From assembly GCA_902578775.1 (NCBI GenBank), contig CACHEF010000009.1:1-33269 (forward strand): a stretch of DNA of 33,269 nucleotides, in the 5' to 3' direction. This DNA is from an uncultured Pelagibacteraceae bacterium (GTDB lineage Bacteria; Pseudomonadota; Alphaproteobacteria; Pelagibacterales; Pelagibacteraceae). Of this stretch, positions 9,435 through 17,638 are shown piece after piece (the first letter of the stretch is position 1; each line of letters begins with the position of its first letter). A model generated the notes under the pieces. It was not told where the DNA came from and did not search any database. It saw only the letters and a list, made by a program, of their open reading frames with translations. Both the position numbers and the translations under genes were made by a program.

Positions 9435-10766
9435 TTATTTACCAATGCAAAAATCGTTGAAAATACTGCCTAATATCTCCTCTACATCAACTTTTCCGAC
9501 AATCATACCCAAATGTCTAGTTGCTAACCTTAAATCTTCAGCTGCTTTATCAAAATCTTTTTTACTATTTTTATCCAAAAAGTTTTTCAGATGATCTACG
9601 CATTGAACCAAATGTTGTCTATGTCTTTCTCGGGTGATTAAAATATCTTCCTCAGTTATGAATTTATCTCTTAAATAGTTTTTAATTTTTTTGACCAACT
9701 CATCTATGTTTGAGTTGTCTTTTAATGAAATTAAAACGTGATTAAGTTTAAGAATTTCTGGGTCTAACTTATCCTTTATTAGGTCAGATTTATTAACAAC
9801 AAGAATTGCATCATTTTTTAACAAATCATTTAAAAAACCCCTTAAATCAATACTTTTAGCATCGACTACTACTAATTTTAGGTCGGCATTTTCAGCTTTT
9901 TCTAGAGATAATCTTATTCCCTTTTTTTCGATTTCATCTTTTGACTCTCTTATGCCAGCTGTGTCAGAAATAATAACCGGATACCCGTCTATATTTAGAT
10001 GGGTTTCAACAACATCTCTCGTTGTGCCAGCTATCTCAGAAACTATAGCAACCTCTCTGTTTGATAAATTATTTAATAAACTTGATTTACCTGCATTAGT
10101 GGGTCCTACGATTGCAATTTTAAAACCTTCACGGATTATCTCTCCAACTTTTTGATCATTTAATATTTTATTAATTTCATTTAACACGTCTGAAGACTCT
10201 TGTTTTATTTTGTTTAAATTATCTTCTGGCAAATCTTCATCAGGAAAATCTATTTTAGCCTCAACAAATGATAAAGTTTTCAATAATTTTTCTCTTAACT
10301 CATTAAATTTCTCCGAAGATTTTCCTCTCATGATTTTTACAGCTTGTAATCTTTGAATTTCAGTTTCAGCAGATATCAGGTCTGCTATACTCTCAGCTTT
10401 AAGTAAATTTATTTTCCCATTTTGAAAAGCAAGCTTAGTAAATTCTCCTGGCTCGGCTAATCTACAATTTTTAATTTTTGAAATCTCGTTTTGAACTGCC
10501 AAAACTACAGCTTTACCTCCATGGACATGGATTTCGGCCATATCCTCCCCAGTGTAGCTCTCAGGCCCTGGAAACCATATTATAATGCCTTCATCAATAA
10601 GCTCAGAAGTGTTGATATTGTTTATTTTTCGAAGAGTGGCTACTCTTGGCTTTGTGATTTCTTTTCCAGTAAGAGATTTAATAGCTCTTGATGCGTCGGG
10701 GCCCGAAATTCTAATTATTGCAACCCCGGAAACACCAGGGCCTGATGATAGAGCGTAAATAGTCAT
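9435..10766 (-). CDS. mnmE: tRNA modification GTPase MnmE
   Basis: MnmE (TrmE) is the GTPase partner of MnmG in wobble-uridine modification. The N-terminal tetrahydrofolate-binding domain starts MTIYALSSGPGVSG. A helical domain follows, with an inserted G domain carrying G1 GPTNAGKS (221-228), GTTRD (247-251), DTAG (268-271) and an NKSD guanine-specificity motif near 327. The C-terminus ends in CIGK (440-443), the conserved cysteine motif of the family. The 443-residue length is typical. It lies 41 nt downstream of rho and 116 nt upstream of mnmG on the same strand, so both partners are encoded together. Confidence 0.98.
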   Translation of the reverse strand: MTIYALSSGPGVSGVAIIRISGPDASRAIKSLTGKEITKPRVATLRKINNINTSELIDEGIIIWFPGPESYTGEDMAEIHVHGGKAVVLAVQNEISKIKNCRLAEPGEFTKLAFQNGKINLLKAESIADLISAETEIQRLQAVKIMRGKSSEKFNELREKLLKTLSFVEAKIDFPDEDLPEDNLNKIKQESSDVLNEINKILNDQKVGEIIREGFKIAIVGPTNAGKSSLLNNLSNREVAIVSEIAGTTRDVVETHLNIDGYPVIISDTAGIRESKDEIEKKGIRLSLEKAENADLKLVVVDAKSIDLRGFLNDLLKNDAILVVNKSDLIKDKLDPEILKLNHVLISLKDNSNIDELVKKIKNYLRDKFITEEDILITRERHRQHLVQCVDHLKNFLDKNSKKDFDKAAEDLRLATRHLGMIVGKVDVEEILGSIFNDFCIGK

Positions 10767-10807
10767 AAAATATTATAACTTCTATTCTAAGATATTGGAA
10801 AAGTTAA

Positions 10808-12076
10808 TTATGCTGGCTTATTCATAGAATTAAAGAACTCAGCATTATTTTTTGTATCCTTTAATTTAGAACTAATAAATTCAATTGCATCCATTGTACC
10901 CATCGGAGCTATAATTCTTCTTAGAACATTCATCTTTTGTAAATCATTTTTGTCAAATAACAATTCCTCTCTTCTAGTCCCAGATTTTGTTATATCCATA
11001 GCTGGATAAATTCTTTTATCAGCGATCTTCCTATCTAAAACAGTTTCACTGTTACCTGTTCCTTTAAACTCCTCAAAAATTACTTCGTCCATTCTGCTTC
11101 CAGTATCAATTAATGCTGTTGAAATAATAGTAAGAGATCCACCTTCCTCTATATTTCTAGCCGCACCAAAAAATCTTTTAGGTCTTTGGAGTGCATTAGC
11201 GTCAACACCCCCTGTTAGTACTTTCCCTGAGCTAGGTATTACAGCGTTATATGCTCTTCCAAGCCTTGTTATAGAGTCTAAAAGAATTACTACGTCTTTT
11301 TTATGTTCTGTTAATCTTTTTGCTTTTTCAATTACCATTTCAGCAACGGCAACATGTCGTTGTGCAGGTTCATCAAAAGTTGAGCTTATAACTTCTCCTT
11401 TTACTGTCCTTTGCATATCTGTAACCTCTTCTGGTCTCTCATCAATCAAAAGCACAATTAAATAACATTCAGGATAATTTTTAGCTATAGAGTTAGCGAT
11501 GCTTTGTAAAATCATTGTTTTTCCCGCTTTAGGAGGAGAAATAATAATTGAACGCTGACCCTTTCCTATTGGACTAACTAAATCAATTAATCTTGGGGTA
11601 AGATCAGGTTTTTTTTCAATTTTTGTAGTTTCAACTTCCATGACTAATTGTTTATCAGGATATAGAGGAGTTAAGTTATCAAAAGCAATTTTATGTCTTG
11701 ATTTATCCGGTTCCTCAAAATTTATCTTGCTAACTTGAAGTAAAGCAAAATATCTTTCACCTTCTTTCGGTGCTCTAACTGGTCCTTCAACAGTATCACC
11801 AGTCCTAAGACCAAATTTTCTTATTTGGCTTGGACTTACATAAATATCATCTGGTCCTGGTAAGTAGTTAGATTCCATTGCTCTAAGAAAGCCAAATCCA
11901 TCTTGTAATAATTGCAAAACTCCCGCTCCTGTAATTTCCTCTTTTTCAGCTACTTTTTTCAAGATAGCAAAAAGAATTTCCTGTTTTCTTAAAGTGCTGG
12001 CATTTTCTATTCCAAGCTCCTCTGCTTGTGTAATAAGCTGTTCAGATGATTTAAGTTTTAGTTCTTGTATGTTCAT
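10808..12076 (-). CDS. rho: Transcription termination factor Rho
   Basis: Rho is the hexameric RNA helicase that ends transcription at untranslated mRNA. The 422-residue protein has the N-terminal helical domain (1-45), a cold-shock-like RNA-binding domain with GFGFLR at 60-65, and the RecA-type ATPase core with PPKAGKT at 181-187. The primary RNA-binding domain has no large insertion. Its own promoter candidate and a leader hairpin sit in the 66-nt gap from hemJ. Rho may be especially needed here because gene ends overlap and leave little space for intrinsic terminators; that last point is inference. Confidence 0.98.
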   Translation of the reverse strand: MNIQELKLKSSEQLITQAEELGIENASTLRKQEILFAILKKVAEKEEITGAGVLQLLQDGFGFLRAMESNYLPGPDDIYVSPSQIRKFGLRTGDTVEGPVRAPKEGERYFALLQVSKINFEEPDKSRHKIAFDNLTPLYPDKQLVMEVETTKIEKKPDLTPRLIDLVSPIGKGQRSIIISPPKAGKTMILQSIANSIAKNYPECYLIVLLIDERPEEVTDMQRTVKGEVISSTFDEPAQRHVAVAEMVIEKAKRLTEHKKDVVILLDSITRLGRAYNAVIPSSGKVLTGGVDANALQRPKRFFGAARNIEEGGSLTIISTALIDTGSRMDEVIFEEFKGTGNSETVLDRKIADKRIYPAMDITKSGTRREELLFDKNDLQKMNVLRRIIAPMGTMDAIEFISSKLKDTKNNAEFFNSMNKPA

Positions 12077-12087
12077 GATTAAAAATA

Positions 12088-12105
12088 TTATTAAGGACTT
12101 AATAA
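12088..12105 (-). promoter_or_regulatory. 18-nt hairpin in the rho leader
   Basis: TTATTAAG (12088-12095) and CTTAATAA (12098-12105) are perfect 8-bp arms around a 2-nt centre. The element starts at about the expected transcription start of the rho promoter at 12113-12140 and ends 11 nt before the rho ATG. It could be an operator, a 5' mRNA stabiliser or a control hairpin for the ribosome site. Rho genes are often autoregulated through their leaders, but the mechanism here is unknown. Confidence 0.35.
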
Positions 12106-12112
12106 CAGAGCT

Positions 12113-12140
12113 AATATATATACAATTCTTAAATATTCAA
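12113..12140 (-). promoter_or_regulatory. Candidate sigma-70 promoter of rho
   Basis: On the minus strand TTGAAT (12140-12135) and TATATT (12118-12113) are separated by 16 nt, matching 4/6 and 5/6 of the -35 and -10 consensus. It lies wholly in the hemJ-rho gap and would give a leader of about 30 nt. Confidence 0.5.
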
Positions 12141-12142
12141 CC

Positions 12143-12577
12143 CTAGATAGGCTTAAATATTACAACAAAAATGATTAAAATAAGCAATAATGTGGGTATT
12201 TCATTTATATATCTATAGAATTTATGTGAATGCTTGTTTGAGTCTAGTTTAAATTGGCCAAGAATATTCCCAAGGTAAAGATGATAAAGCGTTAACAAAA
12301 CTACAAAAATTAATTTTAAAATCATCCATTTTTGTCCCAATTTATCAAATCCAATTTCATGAATTAATATTAAACCAAATATCCATGATAAAATCATCGC
12401 TGGAGTCATTATGTAATAGAAAAGTTTTTTTTCCATCACTTTAAATACTTCTGAAATAATTGGTTGAGCATTATTTTGGGAGTGATAAACAAAAATTCTT
12501 GGTAAATATAATAGTCCAGCCATCCAAGAAATTACCGCTATTAGATGTAATGATTTAAAAAGTAAGTAAGTATTCAT
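12143..12577 (-). CDS. hemJ: HemJ-type protoporphyrinogen IX oxidase (CopD/UPF0093 family)
   Basis: HemJ is an integral inner-membrane haem protein that oxidises protoporphyrinogen IX to protoporphyrin IX in bacteria lacking HemG or HemY. The 144-residue protein has about four membrane segments and the diagnostic N-terminal stretch HLIAVISWMAGLLYLPRIF, starting with His11, the probable haem ligand. The gene sits 3 nt after hemH and in series with hemE, both of the same pathway, which strongly supports this assignment over other CopD-like proteins. No other protoporphyrinogen oxidase is visible in the window. Confidence 0.93.
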   Translation of the reverse strand: MNTYLLFKSLHLIAVISWMAGLLYLPRIFVYHSQNNAQPIISEVFKVMEKKLFYYIMTPAMILSWIFGLILIHEIGFDKLGQKWMILKLIFVVLLTLYHLYLGNILGQFKLDSNKHSHKFYRYINEIPTLLLILIIFVVIFKPI

Positions 12578-12580
12578 AAA

Positions 12581-13579
12581 TTATATACTTTTTTGAATTA
12601 AAGATTTTAACAACGCAATATGGTCGTCACTATCGTTTAGGCATGGCACCATGTCAAAATTTTCACCACCAGAACTTAAAAAACTCTCTTTGCCTTGAAT
12701 AAGTATTTCCTCCAGAGTTTCAACACAATCTGAAGAAAAGCCAGGACATATGGCTAAAATATTTTTTTTTCCTTCGGCTGGCAAGTTTTCTAAAGTCTTA
12801 TCAGTATAAGGTTGAAGCCATTTTTGTGGACCAAATCTAGACTGAAATGTAGTCTTGATTTCAATGGAGTTAAATTTTTCAGATATTAGTCTCGTGGTTT
12901 TATGGCAGTAGCAATGATAAGGATCTCCTTTATCAAAATATTTTTGAGGAATTCCGTGATAGGAAGCTAATATTATATCTGGTTTCCAATTAATTTCTTT
13001 AATCTTCTTATTTAAAGAGTTAACTAATGCCTCTATATACAAAGGATCTGACTCATAATGAGGAATTATTTTTAGCGACGGTTGCCACCTCATTTTCATA
13101 AGTGTTCTATATACTTCGTCACAAACAGTGGCTGTAGTAGCAGCAGCATATTGAGGATATAACGGAAGTATTACTAGATTTTCACAACCCATTTCGTGAA
13201 GAGTTTTTATCTTACTTCTAATGCTTGGATTTCCATACCTCATAGCATAATCTACTACTAAATTTTCTTTAGATATTAAGATTGATAATTTTTCTGCTTG
13301 TTTTTTTGTATAATATAAAAGAGGAGAAATATTTTCTTCTTTCATCCATATTTCTTTATAAGCTTTTGCTGTTTTCGAGGGTCTTAAATTTAATATAAAA
13401 ACATTTAATATAATTTGCCATATTACAGGATTTACTTCTATTACTCTTCTATCAGATAAAAATTCTTTTAAATATTTTCTTATATCTAGCCAGCTAGTTG
13501 AGTCTGGGGTTCCTAGATTTATTATTAAAACCCCAGTTTTTCCAAAATTTATAGGTGGATGTTCTAAATCTTTTTTCAT
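12581..13579 (-). CDS. hemH: Ferrochelatase
   Basis: HemH inserts Fe(II) into protoporphyrin IX, the last step of protohaem synthesis, at the inner membrane. The 332-residue protein shows the start GVLIINLGTPDS (16-27), the LPLYPQYAAATT segment (138-149), the catalytic-His motif SYHGIP (206-211, His208), and an acidic DCVETLEE segment near the C-terminus that lines the metal path. The C-terminal end lacks the long 2Fe-2S extension of some homologues. It overlaps hemE by 1 nt and is followed 3 nt later by hemJ, so three late haem steps are co-encoded. Confidence 0.98.
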   Translation of the reverse strand: MKKDLEHPPINFGKTGVLIINLGTPDSTSWLDIRKYLKEFLSDRRVIEVNPVIWQIILNVFILNLRPSKTAKAYKEIWMKEENISPLLYYTKKQAEKLSILISKENLVVDYAMRYGNPSIRSKIKTLHEMGCENLVILPLYPQYAAATTATVCDEVYRTLMKMRWQPSLKIIPHYESDPLYIEALVNSLNKKIKEINWKPDIILASYHGIPQKYFDKGDPYHCYCHKTTRLISEKFNSIEIKTTFQSRFGPQKWLQPYTDKTLENLPAEGKKNILAICPGFSSDCVETLEEILIQGKESFLSSGGENFDMVPCLNDSDDHIALLKSLIQKSI

Positions 13580-14580
13580 TAATAATCTTTCACGGTTTTA
13601 ACCAGATATTCCATCATTTCTGGGTTTGTTTCTGGTAATACTCCATGGCCCAGATTAAAAATATATGGATGATCTTTAAAAATATCTAAATATTTAGTTG
13701 CTTCTTTTTTTATATTTTCTTTGTCCGTAAGTAAAACTTTTGGATCCATTCCGCCTTGTACAGGTATGCTTATTTCTTTTTCAATTTTTACTGGATCAAC
13801 CACATAATCAATGCAAATTGCATCCGGTTTTATAAAGTCACAGTATTTTTTATAATCCTTAATATTTCTTGGAAAACATATGACAGGCGTATTCAAAGAT
13901 TGGATAAATTTTACTAAATTTAGTGTTGGGTTATATACATAATATGGAAGGTCTTTATATTCTAATAATCCTGCCCAACTATCAAATATTTGAATCACAT
14001 TTGCACCATTATCTATTTGATTTTTAATATGAATTTTTAAAAATTTCTCAATTATTAATAAAACATTATTTATTAAATCTTTATTTTCAAAAAAATCTTT
14101 TTTTAATTGTTTCTTGGGAGATTGTTGATTTATCATATAAACCAGTATGGTCCATGGAGCACCAACAAATCCAATAGTATTTTTATTTTTTAAAATATCA
14201 TTATTACTTACATTTTTAATAACTTCATAAACTTGCTTAACTCTCTCAACAAAATTATCTTCTTTCACTTTAGATATTTTGTTTAAATCCAGCTGGCCCA
14301 AGATAGGACCAAAATTTTTTTTGATTTGTACATCTTGATCTAAACCATAAGGCAACATTAATATGTCTGAAAAAATAATTGCTGCATCAAAATCAAACCT
14401 TTTTAAAGGCTGAAGAGTAATTTCTGTAGATAAGATTGGATTCAAACATAATTTTATAAAATCCTTATTTCGAGACCTAATTTCTCTAAATTCTGGCAAG
14501 TATCTACCAGCTTGTCTCATTATCCATATAGGATTTTTGTTTGTATTTTTATTAATTATTACTTCATGAAGAGGTGTCAT
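13579..14580 (-). CDS. hemE: Uroporphyrinogen decarboxylase
   Basis: HemE removes four carboxyl groups from uroporphyrinogen III to give coproporphyrinogen III in the cytosol. The 333-residue protein contains the family signature MRQAGRYLPEFRE (21-33), whose arginines bind substrate carboxylates, and ends in a GHGVLPETNPE segment typical of the C-terminus. It is the first gene of the long minus-strand series. Its start is adjacent to the putative origin, and a DnaA-box match lies 42 nt upstream of the ATG, so DnaA could affect its expression. hemE is also next to the chromosome origin in Caulobacter. Confidence 0.98.
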   Translation of the reverse strand: MTPLHEVIINKNTNKNPIWIMRQAGRYLPEFREIRSRNKDFIKLCLNPILSTEITLQPLKRFDFDAAIIFSDILMLPYGLDQDVQIKKNFGPILGQLDLNKISKVKEDNFVERVKQVYEVIKNVSNNDILKNKNTIGFVGAPWTILVYMINQQSPKKQLKKDFFENKDLINNVLLIIEKFLKIHIKNQIDNGANVIQIFDSWAGLLEYKDLPYYVYNPTLNLVKFIQSLNTPVICFPRNIKDYKKYCDFIKPDAICIDYVVDPVKIEKEISIPVQGGMDPKVLLTDKENIKKEATKYLDIFKDHPYIFNLGHGVLPETNPEMMEYLVKTVKDY

Positions 14581-14621
14581 ATTAAAATAATATATATTAT
14601 TTCTGTATTAGTATTATGTAA

Positions 14622-14630
14622 TGTGAATAA
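14622..14630 (-). promoter_or_regulatory. DnaA box, consensus match
   Basis: On the minus strand the sequence is TTATTCACA, an exact match to the DnaA consensus TTATNCACA. It is the only exact match I found in the gene-free region between hemE and the PPSR gene. Confidence 0.7.
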
Positions 14631-14643
14631 CGATAATTATTTC

Positions 14644-14676
14644 TTATTAACATTATATTAACAGTTTAATAACATC
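14644..14676 (+). repeat. Three tandem 11-nt DnaA-box-like units
   Basis: TTATTAACA (14644), ATATTAACA (14655) and TTAATAACA (14666) follow each other at an exact 11-nt period, roughly one DNA helix turn, so all would face the same side of the helix. Units of this kind could be cooperative DnaA sites or part of an unwinding element. Confidence 0.5.
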
Positions 14677-14750
14677 TAAAGATTAATAATATTGTTAAAA
14701 ATGTAGCTTTTTAGTATTTTATTATATTTTATGTATAATTTTATTAACTA

Positions 14751-14770
14751 ATTTATTAATGTTAATAAAT
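14751..14770. repeat. Inverted repeat within the putative origin
   Basis: ATTTATTAA and TTAATAAAT are perfect 9-bp arms around a TG centre. The right arm holds an inverse TTATTAACA (14760-14768) and the left arm holds TTATTAATG, so the element is two facing DnaA-box-like sites. Confidence 0.45.
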
Positions 14771-14835
14771 TCCTTATTTTACAAGAATAATTAAGCAATA
14801 TTTAAATTGAGTAATTTTATTAAAATAATACAAAT

Positions 14836-14844
14836 TTATTAACA
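14836..14844 (+). promoter_or_regulatory. DnaA-box-like site before the PPSR gene
   Basis: TTATTAACA differs from the DnaA consensus TTATNCACA at one base. It lies 8 nt upstream of the ATG at 14853 and could link expression of that gene to DnaA. Confidence 0.45.
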
Positions 14845-14852
14845 ATTTATGC

Positions 14853-15680
14853 ATGAGTAATACATATCAAATTTATCTAATTTCAGATTCAACAGGAGAA
14901 ACTTTAGACAGAATATTTTTGGCCTTAAAGGCTCAGTTTAAAAATATTCAATATAAAGTTCATTCTTATTCTTTCACGAGAACTGAAAATCAAATTATGA
15001 AAATTTTGGAAGAAGCAAAGAAAGATAAACATTCAGTAATTTTATATACAATAGTAGATAATTATTTGGCAAAATATCTAACTAATGCAAGTGAAGAAAA
15101 AAAAATTCCATGTTTTGGTGTTTTAGGAAACTTAATTTTAAATTTCTCTAAAATTCTTAATCAAAAAGCCTCACATGAACCAAGTGGCCAACATGTTTTA
15201 AATGATGAATATTATGAGAGAATAGAGGCCATACAATTTACAATGAATCACGACGACGGCAAATCAACAAAAGACATTGAAAAGTCTGATATAATACTTG
15301 TTGGGGTTAGCAGAACAAGTAAAACACCTACTTCTATTTACTTAGCCAATAGAGGTTTTAAAACATCAAATATACCACTTATAAACAAAGACTCTTTGCC
15401 AAAAAAATTAAAAGACAATCCACAAATCACATGTGTAGTTGGTCTAACAACAGAACCAGAAAGACTGGTAGAAATTAGAAAGAATAGGATGAATTCATTA
15501 AAAGAAACAGAAAATAAGAATTATACAAACATTGAAAGTATTACAAAAGAGATAACGGATGCAAGAAAAACTTTTCAAAAATATAGATGGCCTGTTATTG
15601 ATGTTACAAGAAAATCAGTCGAAGAAGCTGCGGCCTCAATTATAAAAATCCACGAGATATATTTAAATAATGTCAAATAG
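14853..15680 (+). CDS. PEP synthetase / pyruvate phosphate dikinase regulatory protein (PPSR, DUF299)
   Basis: This family uses ADP to phosphorylate, and phosphate to dephosphorylate, pyruvate phosphate dikinase or PEP synthetase, switching gluconeogenic PEP formation on or off. The 275-residue protein begins with YQIYLISDSTGETLD, the family start, and has the phosphate-binding loop GVSRTSKTPTS at 151-161. The RWPVIDVTRKSVEEAAA segment near the C-terminus is also characteristic. Which of the two enzymes it regulates cannot be read from this window. The gene starts at the edge of the putative origin, a place where alphaproteobacteria usually carry this family. It overlaps maf by 11 nt. Confidence 0.93.
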   Translation: MSNTYQIYLISDSTGETLDRIFLALKAQFKNIQYKVHSYSFTRTENQIMKILEEAKKDKHSVILYTIVDNYLAKYLTNASEEKKIPCFGVLGNLILNFSKILNQKASHEPSGQHVLNDEYYERIEAIQFTMNHDDGKSTKDIEKSDIILVGVSRTSKTPTSIYLANRGFKTSNIPLINKDSLPKKLKDNPQITCVVGLTTEPERLVEIRKNRMNSLKETENKNYTNIESITKEITDARKTFQKYRWPVIDVTRKSVEEAAASIIKIHEIYLNNVK

Positions 15681-16254
15681 AATTATTTTAGCCTCTAAAA
15701 GCAAAGTAAGAAAAAAAATACTTGATAGCAACAACATACCCAACAAAGTCGAACCATCTAATGTTGATGAAGATATGGTTAAAAAAGCTTTAATAAAGGA
15801 GAACGCAACACCTGAAATTATTTCTAAAAATTTAGCAGAACTAAAAGCCAACAAAATAAGTCAAAAAAAAATTGATGAAATTGTTTTGGGTGCGGATAGT
15901 GTTATTGATTTAGATGGAGAATTAATTTCAAAACCCAAAAATAGAACAGAAGCTTTTTTGATTTTAAAGAAATTGAATGGAAAAAAACATTTTTTGATAA
16001 GCTCAGCATGTATTTCTAAGAATGGCTCTATGATTTGGAATCATACAGATAAAGCAACTTTAACTATGAAAAATTTTAATGATAATGAATTAGAATTATA
16101 TTTATCAAAAATATCAGATGAGAACCTTTACGCTTATAATGTTTATCAAATTGAAGGAGAGGGAAAAAAATTATTTTCAGAAATAAAAGGAGATGAAGAT
16201 ACAATAATGGGACTGCCAATAAAACAAATTAAACAATATTTAAGAGAAATTTAA
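15670..16254 (+). CDS. maf: Maf-like nucleoside triphosphate pyrophosphatase
   Basis: Maf proteins hydrolyse non-canonical or surplus nucleoside triphosphates to the monophosphate and pyrophosphate, acting as house-cleaning enzymes. The 194-residue protein starts with the signature ILASKSKVRKKIL (6-18) and has GADSVI (74-79) with the catalytic Asp76, followed by a K/P-rich SKPKN segment. The start overlaps the preceding gene by 11 nt and the stop overlaps aroE by 1 nt, so it is translated within one tight operon. Specificity (dTTP/UTP type or m7GTP type) is not decided. Confidence 0.93.
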   Translation: MSNRIILASKSKVRKKILDSNNIPNKVEPSNVDEDMVKKALIKENATPEIISKNLAELKANKISQKKIDEIVLGADSVIDLDGELISKPKNRTEAFLILKKLNGKKHFLISSACISKNGSMIWNHTDKATLTMKNFNDNELELYLSKISDENLYAYNVYQIEGEGKKLFSEIKGDEDTIMGLPIKQIKQYLREI

Positions 16255-17045
16255 TGAAAAAATATTTAGTCATAGGAAACCCTATTGAGCATTCTTTATC
16301 GCCTGAATTACATAATTTTTGGATTAAAGAGAACAATCTAGATGCAATTTATGAGAAACGAAAACTGAATGAAGATGCTCTTATTGACTTATTTGATGAA
16401 ATTAAAAAAAAAAATATTGCTGGAGTAAATGTTACTGTTCCTTTTAAAAGGGCTGTGATTTCTCATCTTGATCAATTAAGTTTTGAGTCAGAAAAAACAC
16501 AATCAGTTAATACGATTATTTTAGAAAATAATAAATTAGTTGGCCATAATACGGATATCGAAGGATTTGAACGTAGTATTCAAGATTTTAATGTAGAGAC
16601 AAAAGATAAAAAAGTTTTAATACTAGGTGCTGGCGGTGTTGTGCCGTCGATAATTTTTGCTTTAAATAAAATGAAAGTTTCTGAAATTATAATTTGTAAT
16701 AGAACAAAAAATAAAGCAGAAAGCTTAAAAGATCTATTTAAAAATATAAAAATAGTTGAGTGGGGAGAGACCCCTGAGTTTGACATAATTATTAATGCAA
16801 CAAGTTTAGGTTTAAAAAATGAAGATGAAATAAATCTTGATATTTCTAAGATTGGTAAGAATAAATTTTTTTACGATGTAATATACAAACCAAGTGAAAC
16901 AAACTTTTTAAAATTAGGAAAGAAATTAGGTAATAAAACACAAAATGGCAAATTAATGTTTATCTATCAAGCGCTTGGAGCATTTAAAATATGGCATGGA
17001 ATTCAACCAAAAATTAATAAAGAGGCAATTAAAATTTTAGATTAA
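16254..17045 (+). CDS. aroE: Shikimate dehydrogenase
   Basis: AroE reduces 3-dehydroshikimate to shikimate with NADPH in aromatic amino-acid synthesis. In the 263-residue protein the shikimate-binding HSLSP is at 13-17, the catalytic Lys65 lies in VNVTVPFK, and Asp101 in NTDIEGF. The NADP-binding loop GAGGVV is at 125-130 with NRT about 20 residues on. The end has the conserved GKLMFIYQALGAF segment. The overlaps with maf and coaE are 1 nt each. Confidence 0.97.
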   Translation: MKKYLVIGNPIEHSLSPELHNFWIKENNLDAIYEKRKLNEDALIDLFDEIKKKNIAGVNVTVPFKRAVISHLDQLSFESEKTQSVNTIILENNKLVGHNTDIEGFERSIQDFNVETKDKKVLILGAGGVVPSIIFALNKMKVSEIIICNRTKNKAESLKDLFKNIKIVEWGETPEFDIIINATSLGLKNEDEINLDISKIGKNKFFYDVIYKPSETNFLKLGKKLGNKTQNGKLMFIYQALGAFKIWHGIQPKINKEAIKILD

Positions 17046-17638
17046 TGATTAAAATTGGAATTTTAGGTGACATAGGATCTGGTAAAAGTTTTGTAGCAAA
17101 AAATTTTGGATATCCAGTGTTTAATGCTGACCAAGAAGTAAGCAAATTATATAAAAATGATAAAAAAATTTTCATTAAATTAAAAAAAAAATTATCAAAA
17201 TATATTTATTCTTTTCCAATAAAAAAAAGTGAAATAACAAAAGCTATATTAGCCAATAAATCTAATTTAAATAAAATTGTAAAAATTGTTCATTTAGAAG
17301 TAAGAAAAAAAATGAATATTTTTCTTAGAAAAAATAAAAACAGAAAAATTGTAATCTTGGATGTACCTTTATTGTTAGAAAATAAAATTAATAGTAAAAA
17401 AGATATTCTAGTTTTCGTTGAGTCAAAAAGTTCAGATATTTTAAAAAGACTAAAAAAAAGAAATAATTTGAATAAAAAACTTGTCCGCAAATTCCAAAAA
17501 ATTCAGTTTTCACTTAGTTATAAGAGGAAAAAATCTAATTTTATTATTAAAAATGATTTTACCAAAAAAACAATTAGAAGAGCTATTAGATATATTCTAA
17601 AAGAGATCAAGAATGAAAGAAATAGTATTAGATACTGA
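17045..17638 (+). CDS. coaE: Dephospho-CoA kinase
   Basis: CoaE phosphorylates dephospho-CoA at the ribose 3' position, the last step of coenzyme A synthesis. The 197-residue protein has the P-loop GDIGSGKS (8-15), FNADQEVSKLY (24-34) and the ILDVPLLLE segment characteristic of the family. It is strikingly Lys-rich, with many AAA/AAT codons, the extreme of the base bias of this genome. The end overlaps dnaQ by 26 nt in another frame, longer than the 1-11 nt overlaps upstream in the same operon. Confidence 0.94.
   Translation: MIKIGILGDIGSGKSFVAKNFGYPVFNADQEVSKLYKNDKKIFIKLKKKLSKYIYSFPIKKSEITKAILANKSNLNKIVKIVHLEVRKKMNIFLRKNKNRKIVILDVPLLLENKINSKKDILVFVESKSSDILKRLKKRNNLNKKLVRKFQKIQFSLSYKRKKSNFIIKNDFTKKTIRRAIRYILKEIKNERNSIRY

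Larger units (their letters stand above)
14581..14852. other. Putative chromosomal replication origin (oriC)
   Basis: The 272-bp gene-free, extremely AT-rich region separates divergent hemE and the PPSR gene. It contains one exact TTATNCACA DnaA box (14622-14630) and three exact copies of a one-mismatch variant TTATTAACA (14644-14652, 14760-14768 inverse, 14836-14844). It also holds a related TTATTAACT (14741-14749) and a tandem 11-nt series (14644-14676). Genes on the left run left and genes on the right run right for several kb. hemE is an oriC neighbour in Caulobacter, and parS with parAB lies within 10 kb. No GANTC methylation site is seen inside. The function is inferred from these points. 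Confidence 0.75.

Noticed and set aside
14581..14852. Small RNA or tRNA gene in the long gap
   Set aside because: No cloverleaf, no GC-rich stems, no promoter-terminator pair; the content is better explained as an origin.
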